From the NCBI GenBank assembly GCA_016719945.1, contig JADJYE010000031.1, forward strand, positions 240,001 to 304,000: a DNA stretch of 64,000 nucleotides. The letters are read 5' to 3'. How positions within the stretch are numbered: position 1 is the stretch's first letter; each line of letters opens with the position of its first letter. Shown here one piece after another: positions 8,874-17,328 of this stretch. The translations under genes and the position numbers were made by a program. This stretch comes from Polyangiaceae bacterium. Lineage in GTDB: Bacteria > Myxococcota_A > Polyangia > Polyangiales > Polyangiaceae. Under the pieces are notes generated by a model. It ran no database searches. It was not told where the DNA came from and was given only the letters and a program-made list of their open reading frames with translations.

Positions 8874-10072
8874 ACCACGATCTCGAGGACGTTGAGGCGG
8901 TAGTAGAGGTCCTGCCGGAATCGGCGCTCGCGCACCGCCTCCTCGAGATCGGCGTTGGTCGCGGCGATGACACGCACGTTGGCGACGAGCTTGGTCGTGC
9001 CGCCGAGACGCATGTAGCTCCGGTCTTGGAGGAAGCTGAGCAGCTTCGCTTGAGAGACCAGCGACAGCTCCCCGATCTCGTCCAAGAACAGCGTGCCCCC
9101 CTGCGCGGCGTCGACCTTGCCGAGCAGCCGGGTCGTTGCCTGGCTGTGGGCGCCCTTCTCGGCGCCGAAGAGCTCGCTCTCGAAGAGCGCCTCCGGGAGG
9201 GCCGCGACGTTGAGCTCGACGAAGGGGCCCACCTTGCGCGGTGAGGCCTCGTGCAGCGCGCGTGCGAGCGCGCTCTTGCCCGTGCCGCTCTCGCCCCGCA
9301 GCAGCACGGCGACCGGGACCTGCGCGGCCGCGTGGAGCTGCCGGAGGACCTCAGCGAGCGCGCGGCTCCTGCCGATGATCTGGGTCACGCCGAGGCGGGC
9401 GCGGATCTCGGCGGTGGGATCGTCTGCGGCGGGCGCCTCGCTGCGCCAGAGCAGGCGCTCGACGTTGGGCGCGAGCGCGCGCGCCGCGACCTCGACGAGC
9501 GCGCGGTCGTCTTCGGGGAACGGGCCGGGCGCCGAGCGCCCCTCGAGGTAGAGCACGCCGACACGAGCGCCAGCCGCGCCGTCGCTGGTCGTCGCCACGA
9601 GGGGCGCGCACAAGACGGCGCGCAGACGCTGGGCCTGCACGCTGGCGAAGCCGGCGAAGCGCGGGTCGTCGATCGCGCTCGCGGTGCTCACCGTCGCGCC
9701 GCTCGAGATCGCGTCCTTCACGATGCCTTGAGACATCCGCGCCCGGATGCCGTCGAGCTCCTCCCCCGACATGCCACAGGCGACGCTCGCCGCGGGCTCG
9801 CCCTCGTCGGCGCCGTACACCTCCACGTAGCCCTGCTGCGCGCCCGTCGCCCGGACCAGCAGCTCGAGCGCGGCGCCCACGTACGGACGCACGTCGTCCG
9901 CGTGGCTCAGCGATAGCAGGCTGAGGAAGAGATCCCGCTCGCGCTGTAGGCGCGCGGGGCTGGGGTCACGGCTCGCGGTCAAGGCGAGCGCAAGGCTACA
10001 GCGGTGTTCGGTCGCCGTGATCGAGTTTGCCGCTCCAAGGGCTCCTTTGGGTGAGAGCCCTTTCCGCGGCAA
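8870..10072 (-). CDS. GAF-AAA+ enhancer-binding-type regulator, N-terminal part (frameshifted)
   Basis: The N-terminal half is a GAF domain (about residues 45-215, 'VLCAPLV...GVLYLEG'). A AAA+ module follows with Walker A GESGTGKS, Walker B GGTLFLDEIGE and arginine-finger region RFRQDLYYRLNV. The L1 loop reads EKGAHSQATTR where sigma-54 activators have GAFTGA. That motif contacts sigma-54, so this protein may work without it. The longest frame starts at TTG 10072, but its first 16 codons lie inside a strong hairpin. A later TTG (MTASRDPSPAR, near 9985) may be the real start. Loss of two C or gain of one C at 8870-8873 breaks the frame at 'VVP/PLRER'. Confidence 0.82.
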
Positions 10073-10074
10073 AC
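10025..10074. promoter_or_regulatory. Long hairpin between the regulator and amt
   Basis: Two nested perfect arms: gtttgccgc/gcggcaaac (9 bp) and aagggctc/gagccctt (8 bp). They are separated by a symmetrical tcc/tcc internal loop, with a 10-nt apical loop. It has no T tract. It lies in the divergent space between the regulator and the ammonium transporter. Confidence 0.55.
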
Positions 10075-10111
10075 AAGCCCCCCCTCTGCACCCGCCGCTC
10101 GATCTTCAATG

Positions 10112-10142
10112 GCGAGGGTCGGTCAAGGCAACCGACCCTCGC
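10112..10142. promoter_or_regulatory. Second hairpin upstream of amt
   Basis: A perfect 12-bp inverted repeat (gcgagggtcggt/accgaccctcgc) with a 7-nt loop and no following T tract. It could be an operator for a dimeric regulator, such as the Fis-type protein encoded next door, or a leader RNA structure. Nothing in the sequence decides between these. Confidence 0.5.
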
Positions 10143-10222
10143 TCCAGCAGACAATCGGCGTGGGCGCCCCGCGGCCCCGCGCTCGAAACACGGAGGAAAC
10201 GTCCGTCCACTAGTTCTTGGGG

Positions 10223-10240
10223 GCCCGCGGACACGCGGGC
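10223..10240 (+). promoter_or_regulatory. Stem-loop just upstream of the amt ribosome-binding site
   Basis: A perfect 7-bp stem with a 4-nt loop (gcccgcg-gaca-cgcgggc) that ends 7 nt before the Shine-Dalgarno sequence of amt. It may affect translation initiation. Confidence 0.45.
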
Positions 10241-10247
10241 TCACGCC

Positions 10248-10257
10248 GAGGAGGAAG
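10248..10257 (+). promoter_or_regulatory. Ribosome-binding site fixing the amt start
   Basis: gaggaggaag lies 4 nt before GTG 10262. It supports this start over the upstream TTG at 10217, which would add an Arg/Gly-rich leader not found in ammonium transporters. Confidence 0.7.
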
Positions 10258-10261
10258 ACCT

Positions 10262-11488
10262 GTGCGACCGGACACTGGCGACACGGCTTGGCTGTTGGTC
10301 TCGACTGCGCTCGTCCTCTTGATGACGCCAGCCCTTGCGCTGTTCTACGGTGGGCTGGTCCGACGCAAGAACGTCCTGTCGACGATCATGCACTCGATGA
10401 CGGCCATCCCGATCGTGACCACGCTGTGGCTCGTGGTCGGCTACACGATGGCGTTTGGCCCCAGCATCGGCGGCTTCATCGGCGGGCTCGACCACGCCAT
10501 GCTCGCCGGCCTGGAAGGGCAGACGCGAGGGACCGTGCCGGCGCTCGCGTTCGTCGCCTTCCAGGCGATGTTCGCCGTGATCACCCCTGCGCTCATCAGC
10601 GGCGGCTTCGCGGAGCGGATGCGGTTCACGGCCTACGTCGCCTTCATCGCGGGGTGGTCGCTGCTGGTGTACGGGCCGGTGGCCCACTGGGTGTGGGCCG
10701 AGGGAGGGTGGCTCTTCAAGCTGGGCGCGCTCGACTTCGCCGGCGGCACGGTCATCCACATCACCGCGGGGGTCTCGGCGCTCGTCTGTGCGCTGATGGT
10801 GGGCAAGCGCCTCAAGTACCCGCACGAGCGTCCGCTGCCCCACAACTTGACCATGACCATGACCGGCGCGGGCCTGCTGTGGTTCGGGTGGTTCGGCTTC
10901 AACGCCGGGAGCGCGCTGTCCTCCGGGCACCTCGCGGCCGTCGCCTTCATGAACACCCACCTCGGCGCCGCCGGCGGCGCGCTCGGTTGGGTGATCATCG
11001 AGTGGAGGCACGGAGGAAAGCCGACCGCCCTCGGCGTCGCCTCCGGCCTGGTCGCGGGGCTCGTCGCGATCACCCCCGCGGCCGGGTTCGTGGCGCCTTG
11101 GGCGGCGCTCGTGATCGGCCTCGCCGCTGGGCTCGCCTGCTTCTTCGGCGTGCTCGCGAAATACAGGTTCGGGTACGACGACTCGCTCGACGCGTTCGGC
11201 GTGCACGGCGTCGGTGGGCTGGTCGGGGCCCTGCTCACCGGGGTCTTCGCCGAGACCAAACGCTTCGGCGAGGACCCGCCGATCGGCGCCGACGGGCTGC
11301 TCAAGGGAGGCGTCTCCCAGCTCGGGGTCCAGCTGCTGGCCTGCGGCGTCGCGGCCGCCTACGCGGCGGCGGTGACGTGGCTGCTGCTCAAGGTCATCGG
11401 CAAGCTCATCGGGCTGCGCGCGACCGAGGCCGAGGAGCGAGAGGGGCTGGACACCTCGGTGCACGGCGAGCAGGGGTACGCCGGGTAG
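10262..11488 (+). CDS. amt: Ammonium transporter (Amt/MEP/Rh family)
   Basis: 408 aa from GTG 10262, matching the usual Amt length. It forms about 11 membrane helices. The family signature DFAGGTVIHITAGVSALV carries the first pore histidine, and AFGVHGVGGLVGALL the second; this His pair lines the conducting pore. The C-terminal tail ends with GLDTSVHGEQGY, the conserved segment that transmits gating by PII proteins. It imports ammonium across the inner membrane as a trimer. Unusually for bacteria, no glnK/glnB PII gene is adjacent. The leader contains three stem-loops (separate entries). The divergent neighbour is a GAF/AAA+ regulator, but I see no sigma-54 promoter before amt. Confidence 0.95.
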   Translation: MRPDTGDTAWLLVSTALVLLMTPALALFYGGLVRRKNVLSTIMHSMTAIPIVTTLWLVVGYTMAFGPSIGGFIGGLDHAMLAGLEGQTRGTVPALAFVAFQAMFAVITPALISGGFAERMRFTAYVAFIAGWSLLVYGPVAHWVWAEGGWLFKLGALDFAGGTVIHITAGVSALVCALMVGKRLKYPHERPLPHNLTMTMTGAGLLWFGWFGFNAGSALSSGHLAAVAFMNTHLGAAGGALGWVIIEWRHGGKPTALGVASGLVAGLVAITPAAGFVAPWAALVIGLAAGLACFFGVLAKYRFGYDDSLDAFGVHGVGGLVGALLTGVFAETKRFGEDPPIGADGLLKGGVSQLGVQLLACGVAAAYAAAVTWLLLKVIGKLIGLRATEAEEREGLDTSVHGEQGYAG

Positions 11489-11615
11489 CCTCGGCTCGAG
11501 CGGGGACGGATCGTGCGGAACGCCTGCCGCTCCCGGCATGGGCCTGTGGGCTCGATCCGGGGCGGCGCGCGCGCACCGTCTTCCTTGAGCGCCGAAGACG
11601 TGGGAACCTGCCGCC

Positions 11616-13040
11616 GTGCGATTCCGGCGTGCCAAGATCGTCTGCACCATCGGTCCGTCCTGCGACAGCGAAGAGAAGCTCGCGGGGCTCATGAAGGCGG
11701 GGATGGATGTCGCCCGTCTCAACTTCTCCCACGGCTCGCACGAGGAGCATGGAGCCCGCCTCGACCGCATCCGCGCGGCGTCCAAGGTCAGCGACAAACC
11801 CGTCGCGGTCCTCCAGGACCTCTGCGGTCCCAAGATCCGCGCGGGTCGCTTCAACCGGCCGAAGCCCGAGTTCCTGACCGGATCCACCGCGTTCCTGGTC
11901 GAGTCGGGCGTCGAGCCCCCGGAAGATCCCCAAGAGATCCCGGTCCAGTACGAAGGGCTCGCCAGCGACTTGCAGCCGGGGGACCGCGTGCTGGTCGACG
12001 ACGGACAGAACATCCTCTCGGTCCTCGGCATCGAAGGCGAGCGGGTGAAGGTGAGCGTCGTCGCCGGCGGGATCCTGCGCGATCGTGTGGGCATCTCGTT
12101 GCCATCACGTCGGGTGCGGCTGTCCACGCTCACCGAGAAGGACAAAGCCGACCTCGCGTTCGGCCTGCGCGCGGGCGTCGACTACGTCGCGCTCTCGTTC
12201 GTGCGCGAGGCCGACGATATCCGCCTGTTGCGCGAGATCTGCGAGGCGTGGGGTCGACCGACCCCCATCGTCGCGAAGATCGAGACCCCGAGCGCGATCG
12301 AGCACCTCGACGCGATCATCCAAGCGACCGACGTCGTGATGGTCGCTCGCGGCGACCTCGGCGTCGAGATCGGCCCCGAATACGTGCCGATCTTGCAGCG
12401 GAAGATCCTGGGCATCGCGCGCAAGCACCAGAAGCCCGTGATCGTCGCCACCGAGATGCTCCAGTCGATGGTCACCGCCTCGCGCCCGACGCGCGCCGAG
12501 GCGAGCGACGTCGCGACGGCGGTCTTCGAGGGCACCGACGCCGTGATGCTCTCGGGCGAGACCGCGACCGGTCAGCACCCGGAGCTCGTCGTGCGGATGA
12601 TGAGCCGCATCGTGCACGAGGCGGAGATGAGCGACTTCTACAACCCGATCCCGAGCGAGACGCCAGGGCAACGCGCCAACGTCGCCGAGTCGATCGCTCG
12701 CAACGCCGCCGACATCGCGCGCGATATCGGCGCGCGGTTCATCGTCGCCTTCACCGAGGGGGGGGACACGGCCCGCTACGTGTCCAAGCACCGCTCGCTC
12801 GTGCCGGTCGTCGCCTTCTCGCCCAACGAGATCACCCGGCGCCGCCTGGCGCTTTTGTGGGGCGTGGTACCCTACAAGCTGGAGCTGATGCGGGACGCCG
12901 ACGAGATGGTGCAGAAGGCGAGCGCCTCACTGCTCGCGAACGGGCTCGTGTCCCCGGGGGACAAAGTCGTCGCCATCTTCGGTGCGCCGCTGGGGGTCGC
13001 CGGCACCACGAACACCATCCGGGTGGTGGTGATCGAATGA
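11616..13040 (+). CDS. pyk: Pyruvate kinase
   Basis: 474 aa from GTG 11616, full length for a bacterial type. Signatures run in order: 'KIVCTIGPSCDSEEKL' at the N-terminus, 'MDVARLNFSHG', the B domain (about residues 70-165), the catalytic segment 'IVAKIETPSAIEHLDAI', 'VARGDLGVEI', and 'ATEMLQSMV...PTRAEASDVA'. The C-terminal allosteric domain includes 'TEGGDTARYVSKHR'. It catalyses phosphoenolpyruvate + ADP to pyruvate + ATP, the last step of glycolysis. The stop overlaps the start of a Ser/Thr kinase gene (ATGA), so the two are probably made together. Confidence 0.96.
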   Translation: MRFRRAKIVCTIGPSCDSEEKLAGLMKAGMDVARLNFSHGSHEEHGARLDRIRAASKVSDKPVAVLQDLCGPKIRAGRFNRPKPEFLTGSTAFLVESGVEPPEDPQEIPVQYEGLASDLQPGDRVLVDDGQNILSVLGIEGERVKVSVVAGGILRDRVGISLPSRRVRLSTLTEKDKADLAFGLRAGVDYVALSFVREADDIRLLREICEAWGRPTPIVAKIETPSAIEHLDAIIQATDVVMVARGDLGVEIGPEYVPILQRKILGIARKHQKPVIVATEMLQSMVTASRPTRAEASDVATAVFEGTDAVMLSGETATGQHPELVVRMMSRIVHEAEMSDFYNPIPSETPGQRANVAESIARNAADIARDIGARFIVAFTEGGDTARYVSKHRSLVPVVAFSPNEITRRRLALLWGVVPYKLELMRDADEMVQKASASLLANGLVSPGDKVVAIFGAPLGVAGTTNTIRVVVIE

Positions 13041-15001
13041 CCGCCACCGCCGTGCGCGACGATCTCCCGAAGCTCGAGAAATACGAGCTGCTCGGTGAGA
13101 TTGGCCACGGCGGGATGGCGACGGTCTACCGGGCGCGCGACCTGCGGCTCGGGCGCGAGGTCGCGGTCAAGATCATCCACCGGCACCTCCGCGACAACCG
13201 CGAGGTCGCGACGCGCTTCATCGCCGAGGGGCGCGCGGCCGCGAAGCTCAAGCACCGCGGCATCGTCGAGGTGTACGACGTCTCTGGCGAGGACGAGCGC
13301 GAGCGCTACCTCGTGGTCGAGCTGGTGCGCGGGCCCACGCTCCGCCAGCTCCTCGTCGACCATCGAGACCTGCCCGCCGAGATCGGCGCGGCGATGGTCA
13401 TCGAGCTGGCCAGCGCCATCGATCACGCCCATGCGAGCGGAGTCATCCACCGCGACATCAAGCCGGAGAACGTGCTCGTTTGCCTGCCGGCGCGCGACTC
13501 CAGCGCTCCTTCGGAGGACGACGACCCGCGCAAGAGCGGTCCCGCCTCCATCGAGCCAGCGTCGAGGTCCCCCAAGTCTGGGCGAGACTCGGAGGTCTCG
13601 CTGAAGATCACCGATTTCGGCATCGCGAAGATCCTCGACGCTCAGGGCGTCACCAGCACGGGTCAGGTCCTCGGCTCGCCTGCCCATATGGCGCCCGAGC
13701 AGATCGAGGGAGGCGAGGTCGACCCGCGCACCGATGTCTTCGCGCTCGGGGTGATCTTCTACGAGTGCCTCGCAGGCCATCTGCCCTTCGACGGCAAGAA
13801 CCCCGCTCAGGTGCTGCGTCGCGTGCTCGAGGGCCGGTATGAGCCCGCAGAGCGCGAGCGCCCCGTCGTAGGCACCACGTTCTCTTGCATCGCCGACCGC
13901 GCGCTCGCGCTCGATCCGAAGGACCGGCCGGACACGCCTGGCGCGCTCGCGGCGCTGTTGACCAAAGAGCTCGAGGCGCTCGGCCTCAGCGACTACCGCC
14001 GCGAGCTCGAGGACTACTTCCGCGACCCTGACCGCTACCGCGCCGAGCTGTCTGGTCGCCTCGTCCCGGTGCTGGTCGCCCGAGCGGAGGCCGCCCGGCG
14101 CAGCGGCAAGCTCGCTGACGCTGCGCGCGACTTCAACCGGGCGCACGCGCTCAAGCCCGACGACCTCCACATCCTCAAGCGCATGACGCAGCTGGCGCGA
14201 TCGTCTCGCAGCGCCGGCCTGCCGCGCAAGCTCGCGCTCGTCGCGGCGGCCTCTCTCGGGCTCGGCGGTCTCGCGTACGCGATCGTCCGCGCGGTCCGGC
14301 CGCAGCCCGCCACGTTGACGGCCAGCCCCGTGACCGAAGAGATCGCCTCTGTGGCCGCGACCGCCGAGGCGGTCGCGCCGCGGGCGGTCATCACGGCGAA
14401 CCCCACGGTCAAATCGACCGGGACCCCCGAGCCGGGCACGGCGAGCGCCAGCGCTTCGGCGAGCGCCTCGGCGCGCGCCTCGGTCGAGGCGTCCGTGCCC
14501 GAGCCCAAGGCCACGGGTGTGGCGCCGACCTCGTCGGCCGTGTCCCACGGGGAGCGCACGGTGAAGTTCATCATCACGCCCCGGACCGCGGCGCTCACCA
14601 TCGACAACCAGGCCGTGACCCCGGGCGTCCCGATCTCGCTCAAGGTTGGGCCGCACACCGCCATGATCACCCCTCAGGCGGGCGATCTGAGCTGCGATCC
14701 TTGGCAGTCTCCTCGGGGGTTCGCGGTCACCGCGAGGGGGGAGGGGGAGCCCGAAGAGCAGCACATCCGGCTCGGTCTGCCGTGGCGCCCGGCGAAGGTC
14801 ACGCTGAAGGGGGCGCCGTCGGGCGCGGTCGCGCAGTGCGGGACGGTGACCTTGACGCCCGGCTCAGCCAGGGAGGTCCCCATGATGGGGGCCTCGTGGC
14901 AGCCGAAGTGCAAGTTCATCCATGAGGGCTCGGTCGTCGAAGGCTCGGTCAATTTCGAGGCCGGGAAGTCGAGCGACGCCTTCTGGCCAACCGGCGGCTG
15001 A
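13037..15001 (+). CDS. Membrane Ser/Thr protein kinase coupled to pyruvate kinase
   Basis: 654 aa. Kinase domain: IGHGGMATVYRA loop, VAVKII lysine, VIHRDIKPENVLV, ITDFGIAK, GSPAHMAPEQ. Between the catalytic loop and DFG lies an insertion of about 40 residues rich in Ser, Pro, Asp and Arg (about 149-189), where most relatives have about 12. A helical TPR-like stretch follows ('SGKLADAARDFNRAHALKPDD'), then one TM helix (about 395-418), an Ala/Ser/Thr-rich linker and an external PEGA-like domain ('KFIITPRTAALTIDNQ'). All catalytic residues are present. The ATGA overlap with pyk suggests coupled expression and possibly control of, or by, glycolysis; that link is inference. Confidence 0.9.
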   Translation: MTATAVRDDLPKLEKYELLGEIGHGGMATVYRARDLRLGREVAVKIIHRHLRDNREVATRFIAEGRAAAKLKHRGIVEVYDVSGEDERERYLVVELVRGPTLRQLLVDHRDLPAEIGAAMVIELASAIDHAHASGVIHRDIKPENVLVCLPARDSSAPSEDDDPRKSGPASIEPASRSPKSGRDSEVSLKITDFGIAKILDAQGVTSTGQVLGSPAHMAPEQIEGGEVDPRTDVFALGVIFYECLAGHLPFDGKNPAQVLRRVLEGRYEPAERERPVVGTTFSCIADRALALDPKDRPDTPGALAALLTKELEALGLSDYRRELEDYFRDPDRYRAELSGRLVPVLVARAEAARRSGKLADAARDFNRAHALKPDDLHILKRMTQLARSSRSAGLPRKLALVAAASLGLGGLAYAIVRAVRPQPATLTASPVTEEIASVAATAEAVAPRAVITANPTVKSTGTPEPGTASASASASASARASVEASVPEPKATGVAPTSSAVSHGERTVKFIITPRTAALTIDNQAVTPGVPISLKVGPHTAMITPQAGDLSCDPWQSPRGFAVTARGEGEPEEQHIRLGLPWRPAKVTLKGAPSGAVAQCGTVTLTPGSAREVPMMGASWQPKCKFIHEGSVVEGSVNFEAGKSSDAFWPTGG

Positions 15002-15104
15002 GCCCCCCGCACGTCTCGGGCAGAGCACGCCCGCTCGGCCCTCGGGCCTGCCCCCGCCTCGTTGCTGTAGGCGCCGACCTGCCTTTTTGGTTGAATGCAC
15101 GCGC

Positions 15105-16082
15105 GTGCGTCCCTCCCGAACCCGCCCGGCTCGAGCATGGCCAAGGCTGGCCGCCGCCGCCGTCGCGGCCGCTCTCGCCCTCGCCCCCGCCGTGGCGCGA
15201 GCCGGTGAGGAGCAAGAGGTCGAGCTGGCCCAGCGCCACGTGGACGAGTTTGCCTACGACAAGGCAGCGGCGCGCATCGAGGTGATGCTCGATCCAAACG
15301 GGCCGGCCTGCCCGAGGACCCCCGAGGTCTCCGGTGTCGGTTGCCGGTTGACCGATCGAGGCTTCGTCCGCCGAGCGCGTGGGCTCTACGCGATCGCCTT
15401 GCACGGCCTCAAGCGCCCCTCCGAGGCCCAGGCCCAGTTCCGCCAGCTGCTGCTGGACGACCCCACATTTTCGCCGAGCCCAGCGGAGTATCCGCCGGAG
15501 GTCATCCGCCTGTTCACCGAGGCGAAGAAGGCGGTCGAGGACGAGATCACCGCCAGGACGATCGCTCAGCAGAAGAAGCAGAAAGAGTACGACGAGGCGC
15601 TCGAGGCCTACGACGTCTGGATCGAGGAGATGGAAGAGCTCGCCTCGACCGAGACGGTCGTCGCGGAGCGCTCTCGGCTGATCGCCGCGGTCCCGTTCGG
15701 GGTCGGCCAGTTCCAGAACGACAGCGTCGGCCTCGGCGTGCTGTTCCTCTCCCTCGAGAGCGGGTTCTTGGCTGGCGCGGTCGTCACCGGCGCCGTCCAT
15801 GGGCACCTGGTCGAGGCGAACATCGAGACCCCGACGGCCAGCGCCGCGGAGGACCTCGAGACCCTCAAGATCGTCAACATCACCAGCATGGCGCTGCTCG
15901 CGGCGACGATGATCGCGGGCATCATCGAGGCGCAGGTCAACTTCGAGGCTCAGGTCACCCGGACGCGACCTCGGCAGGTGAAGCCCCGCCCCCCGAAGCC
16001 GATCCCGCCCACGAAGGTGTCCCTTCAGGGCGTCCCCGACGCGGCCGACGCGGTCGGCCTGGGCCTCATGGTCCAGTTCTGA
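15105..16082 (+). CDS. Exported protein with helical-repeat region, function unknown
   Basis: 325 aa from GTG 15105, chosen because it puts a good signal peptide at the start (RLAAAAVAAALALAPAVARA, cleavage before GEEQ). The mature part begins with a TPR-like helical region ('QRHVDEFAYDKAAARIEVML', 'PSEAQAQFRQLLLDDPTFSPSPAEYPPEVIRLFTEAKKAVED'). A charged coiled-coil segment follows, then two hydrophobic helices (about residues 205-230 and 255-280) and a Pro/Arg/Lys-rich tail. Similar exported proteins occur beside kinases in myxobacteria. No enzyme motif is visible. Confidence 0.75.
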   Translation: MRPSRTRPARAWPRLAAAAVAAALALAPAVARAGEEQEVELAQRHVDEFAYDKAAARIEVMLDPNGPACPRTPEVSGVGCRLTDRGFVRRARGLYAIALHGLKRPSEAQAQFRQLLLDDPTFSPSPAEYPPEVIRLFTEAKKAVEDEITARTIAQQKKQKEYDEALEAYDVWIEEMEELASTETVVAERSRLIAAVPFGVGQFQNDSVGLGVLFLSLESGFLAGAVVTGAVHGHLVEANIETPTASAAEDLETLKIVNITSMALLAATMIAGIIEAQVNFEAQVTRTRPRQVKPRPPKPIPPTKVSLQGVPDAADAVGLGLMVQF

Positions 16083-16094
16083 TAACGAGGGCGC

Positions 16095-16830
16095 GTGCAG
16101 GACGATCAAACCTCGCGCTCGCGCCGCTACTACGACGAGTTCTCCAAGCGCTACGACGACAAGCGCGGCGGCCGTCGGCCGGGGGGGTATCACGACCTGG
16201 TCGACGACCTGGAGGTGGAGCTCGTCCGCAGGTATGGCGAGGGGAGGGACGTCCTCGAGGTCGGGTGCGGCACCGGCCTGCTCCTGGCCCGCTTCGCGGA
16301 GTTCGCGCGCGCCGCGAAGGGCATCGATCTCTCCGAGGGCATGCTGGCGAAGGCCAAGGCCCGCGGCCTCGACGTCCAGGTGGCGTCGGCCACCGAGCTG
16401 CCCTTCGCGGACGACAGCTTCGACGTCGCGTGCTCGTTCAAGGTCCTCGCTCACATCCCGCCGATCCAGCAGGCGCTCTCCGAGATGGCGCGCGTCGTGC
16501 GGCCGGGTGGGCACGTGCTCGCCGAGTTCTACAACCCGAACAGCCTCCGCTTCGTCGCCAAGCGCCTGGCGGGCCCGCTGACGGTCGGCGAGGGCGTGAA
16601 AGAGAGCGACGTCTACACTCGCTTCGACGCCCCGTCCGACGTCGCGCGGCTCACCCCGCCGGGATGGAGCTGGTCGGCGCACGAGGATCCGCATCGTCAC
16701 GCCCGCCGCGTTCGTGCTCGATATCCCCGTGTTGAGCGGCGCGATCTCGCGCATCGAGCGCGCGCTCGCGGACACGCAGGCCGCGAAGCTCGCCGGCTTC
16801 TACGTGGCCGTCTGGAGGAAGCGCGGTTGA
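16095..16830 (+). CDS. SAM-dependent methyltransferase (UbiE-like), frameshifted twice
   Basis: GTG start 16095. It has a class I methyltransferase domain: motif I DVLEVGCGTGLLLARF, acidic end of strand 2 in KGIDLSEGML, 'ATELPFADDSFD', and 'LSEMARVVRPGGHVL'. The frame runs into Arg-rich nonsense after 'ARLTPPG'. Adding one base to the ggg at 16661-16663 gives 'GMELVGAR'. Adding another after 'cgagg' near 16682-16686 gives 'GIRIVTPAAFVLDIPVLSG', ending 'FYVAVWRKRG' at TGA 16830. Both sites are short G runs. The repaired protein is about 245 aa. The substrate is unknown. Its stop overlaps the next start (TTGA). Confidence 0.8.
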
Positions 16831-17327
16831 AGCCCGGGGATCACCCCGAGTTCTTCCGCCTCCCGCCGCCCCCGGGGGCCTCGCGAGAGAGCACCCTGCG
16901 CCTCGACCGCGAGGGGCGCTTCTTTCACGACGGTGCCCTCGTCGAGAAGGCCTCGCTCTCGAACGCGATGCACACGTGGCTGTCGACCCACCCCGACGAC
17001 GGGCGCCACATCCTCACGAACGGCTACGACTGGTGCTACCTCGCCGTCGATGACACGCCTGCCTTCGTGCGCTCGGTGACAGGCGCGCCGCCCGCTCCGC
17101 CACACTTGATCCTCGCGGACGGCTCCTCGGAGCCGCTCGACGTCGCCTCGCTCACCCAGGACGAGGACGGCGTCTGCTTCGCCCGCGTGAAGGGAGGGCG
17201 CGTGGAAGCCCGGTTCCTGCGTCACGCCCAGCAGGCCCTCGCCCCCTGGCTGGTCGAGCACGAGGGCGGCGCCGCGATCGACGTCGGGGCCGGGCCTCGG
17301 CCGATCCTTCCCCGCGCGGCGCGCTGA
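16827..17327 (+). CDS. DUF1285-like protein
   Basis: 166 aa from TTG 16827, which overlaps the repaired methyltransferase stop. The core 'STLRLDREGRFFHDGALVEKASL', 'SNAMHTWLSTHPDDGRHIL', 'YLAVDDTPAFVRSV' matches the layout of DUF1285 proteins (a basic/aromatic start, then a 'VEDAPF'-like motif). No catalytic motif is visible and the molecular role is unknown. In the raw sequence it is read as one long frame with the methyltransferase, which is an artefact of the two upstream frameshifts. It ends 2 nt before the convergent TamB-like gene. Confidence 0.65.
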   Translation: MKPGDHPEFFRLPPPPGASRESTLRLDREGRFFHDGALVEKASLSNAMHTWLSTHPDDGRHILTNGYDWCYLAVDDTPAFVRSVTGAPPAPPHLILADGSSEPLDVASLTQDEDGVCFARVKGGRVEARFLRHAQQALAPWLVEHEGGAAIDVGAGPRPILPRAAR

Positions 17328-17328
17328 G

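Noticed and set aside
10075..10262. Sigma-54 promoter before amt
   Set aside because: No TGGC-N9-TGC element found in the divergent region.
12872..14764. 630-codon open frame opposite the pyk-linked kinase
   Set aside because: Antisense shadow with no start signal; the sense strand has full kinase motifs.
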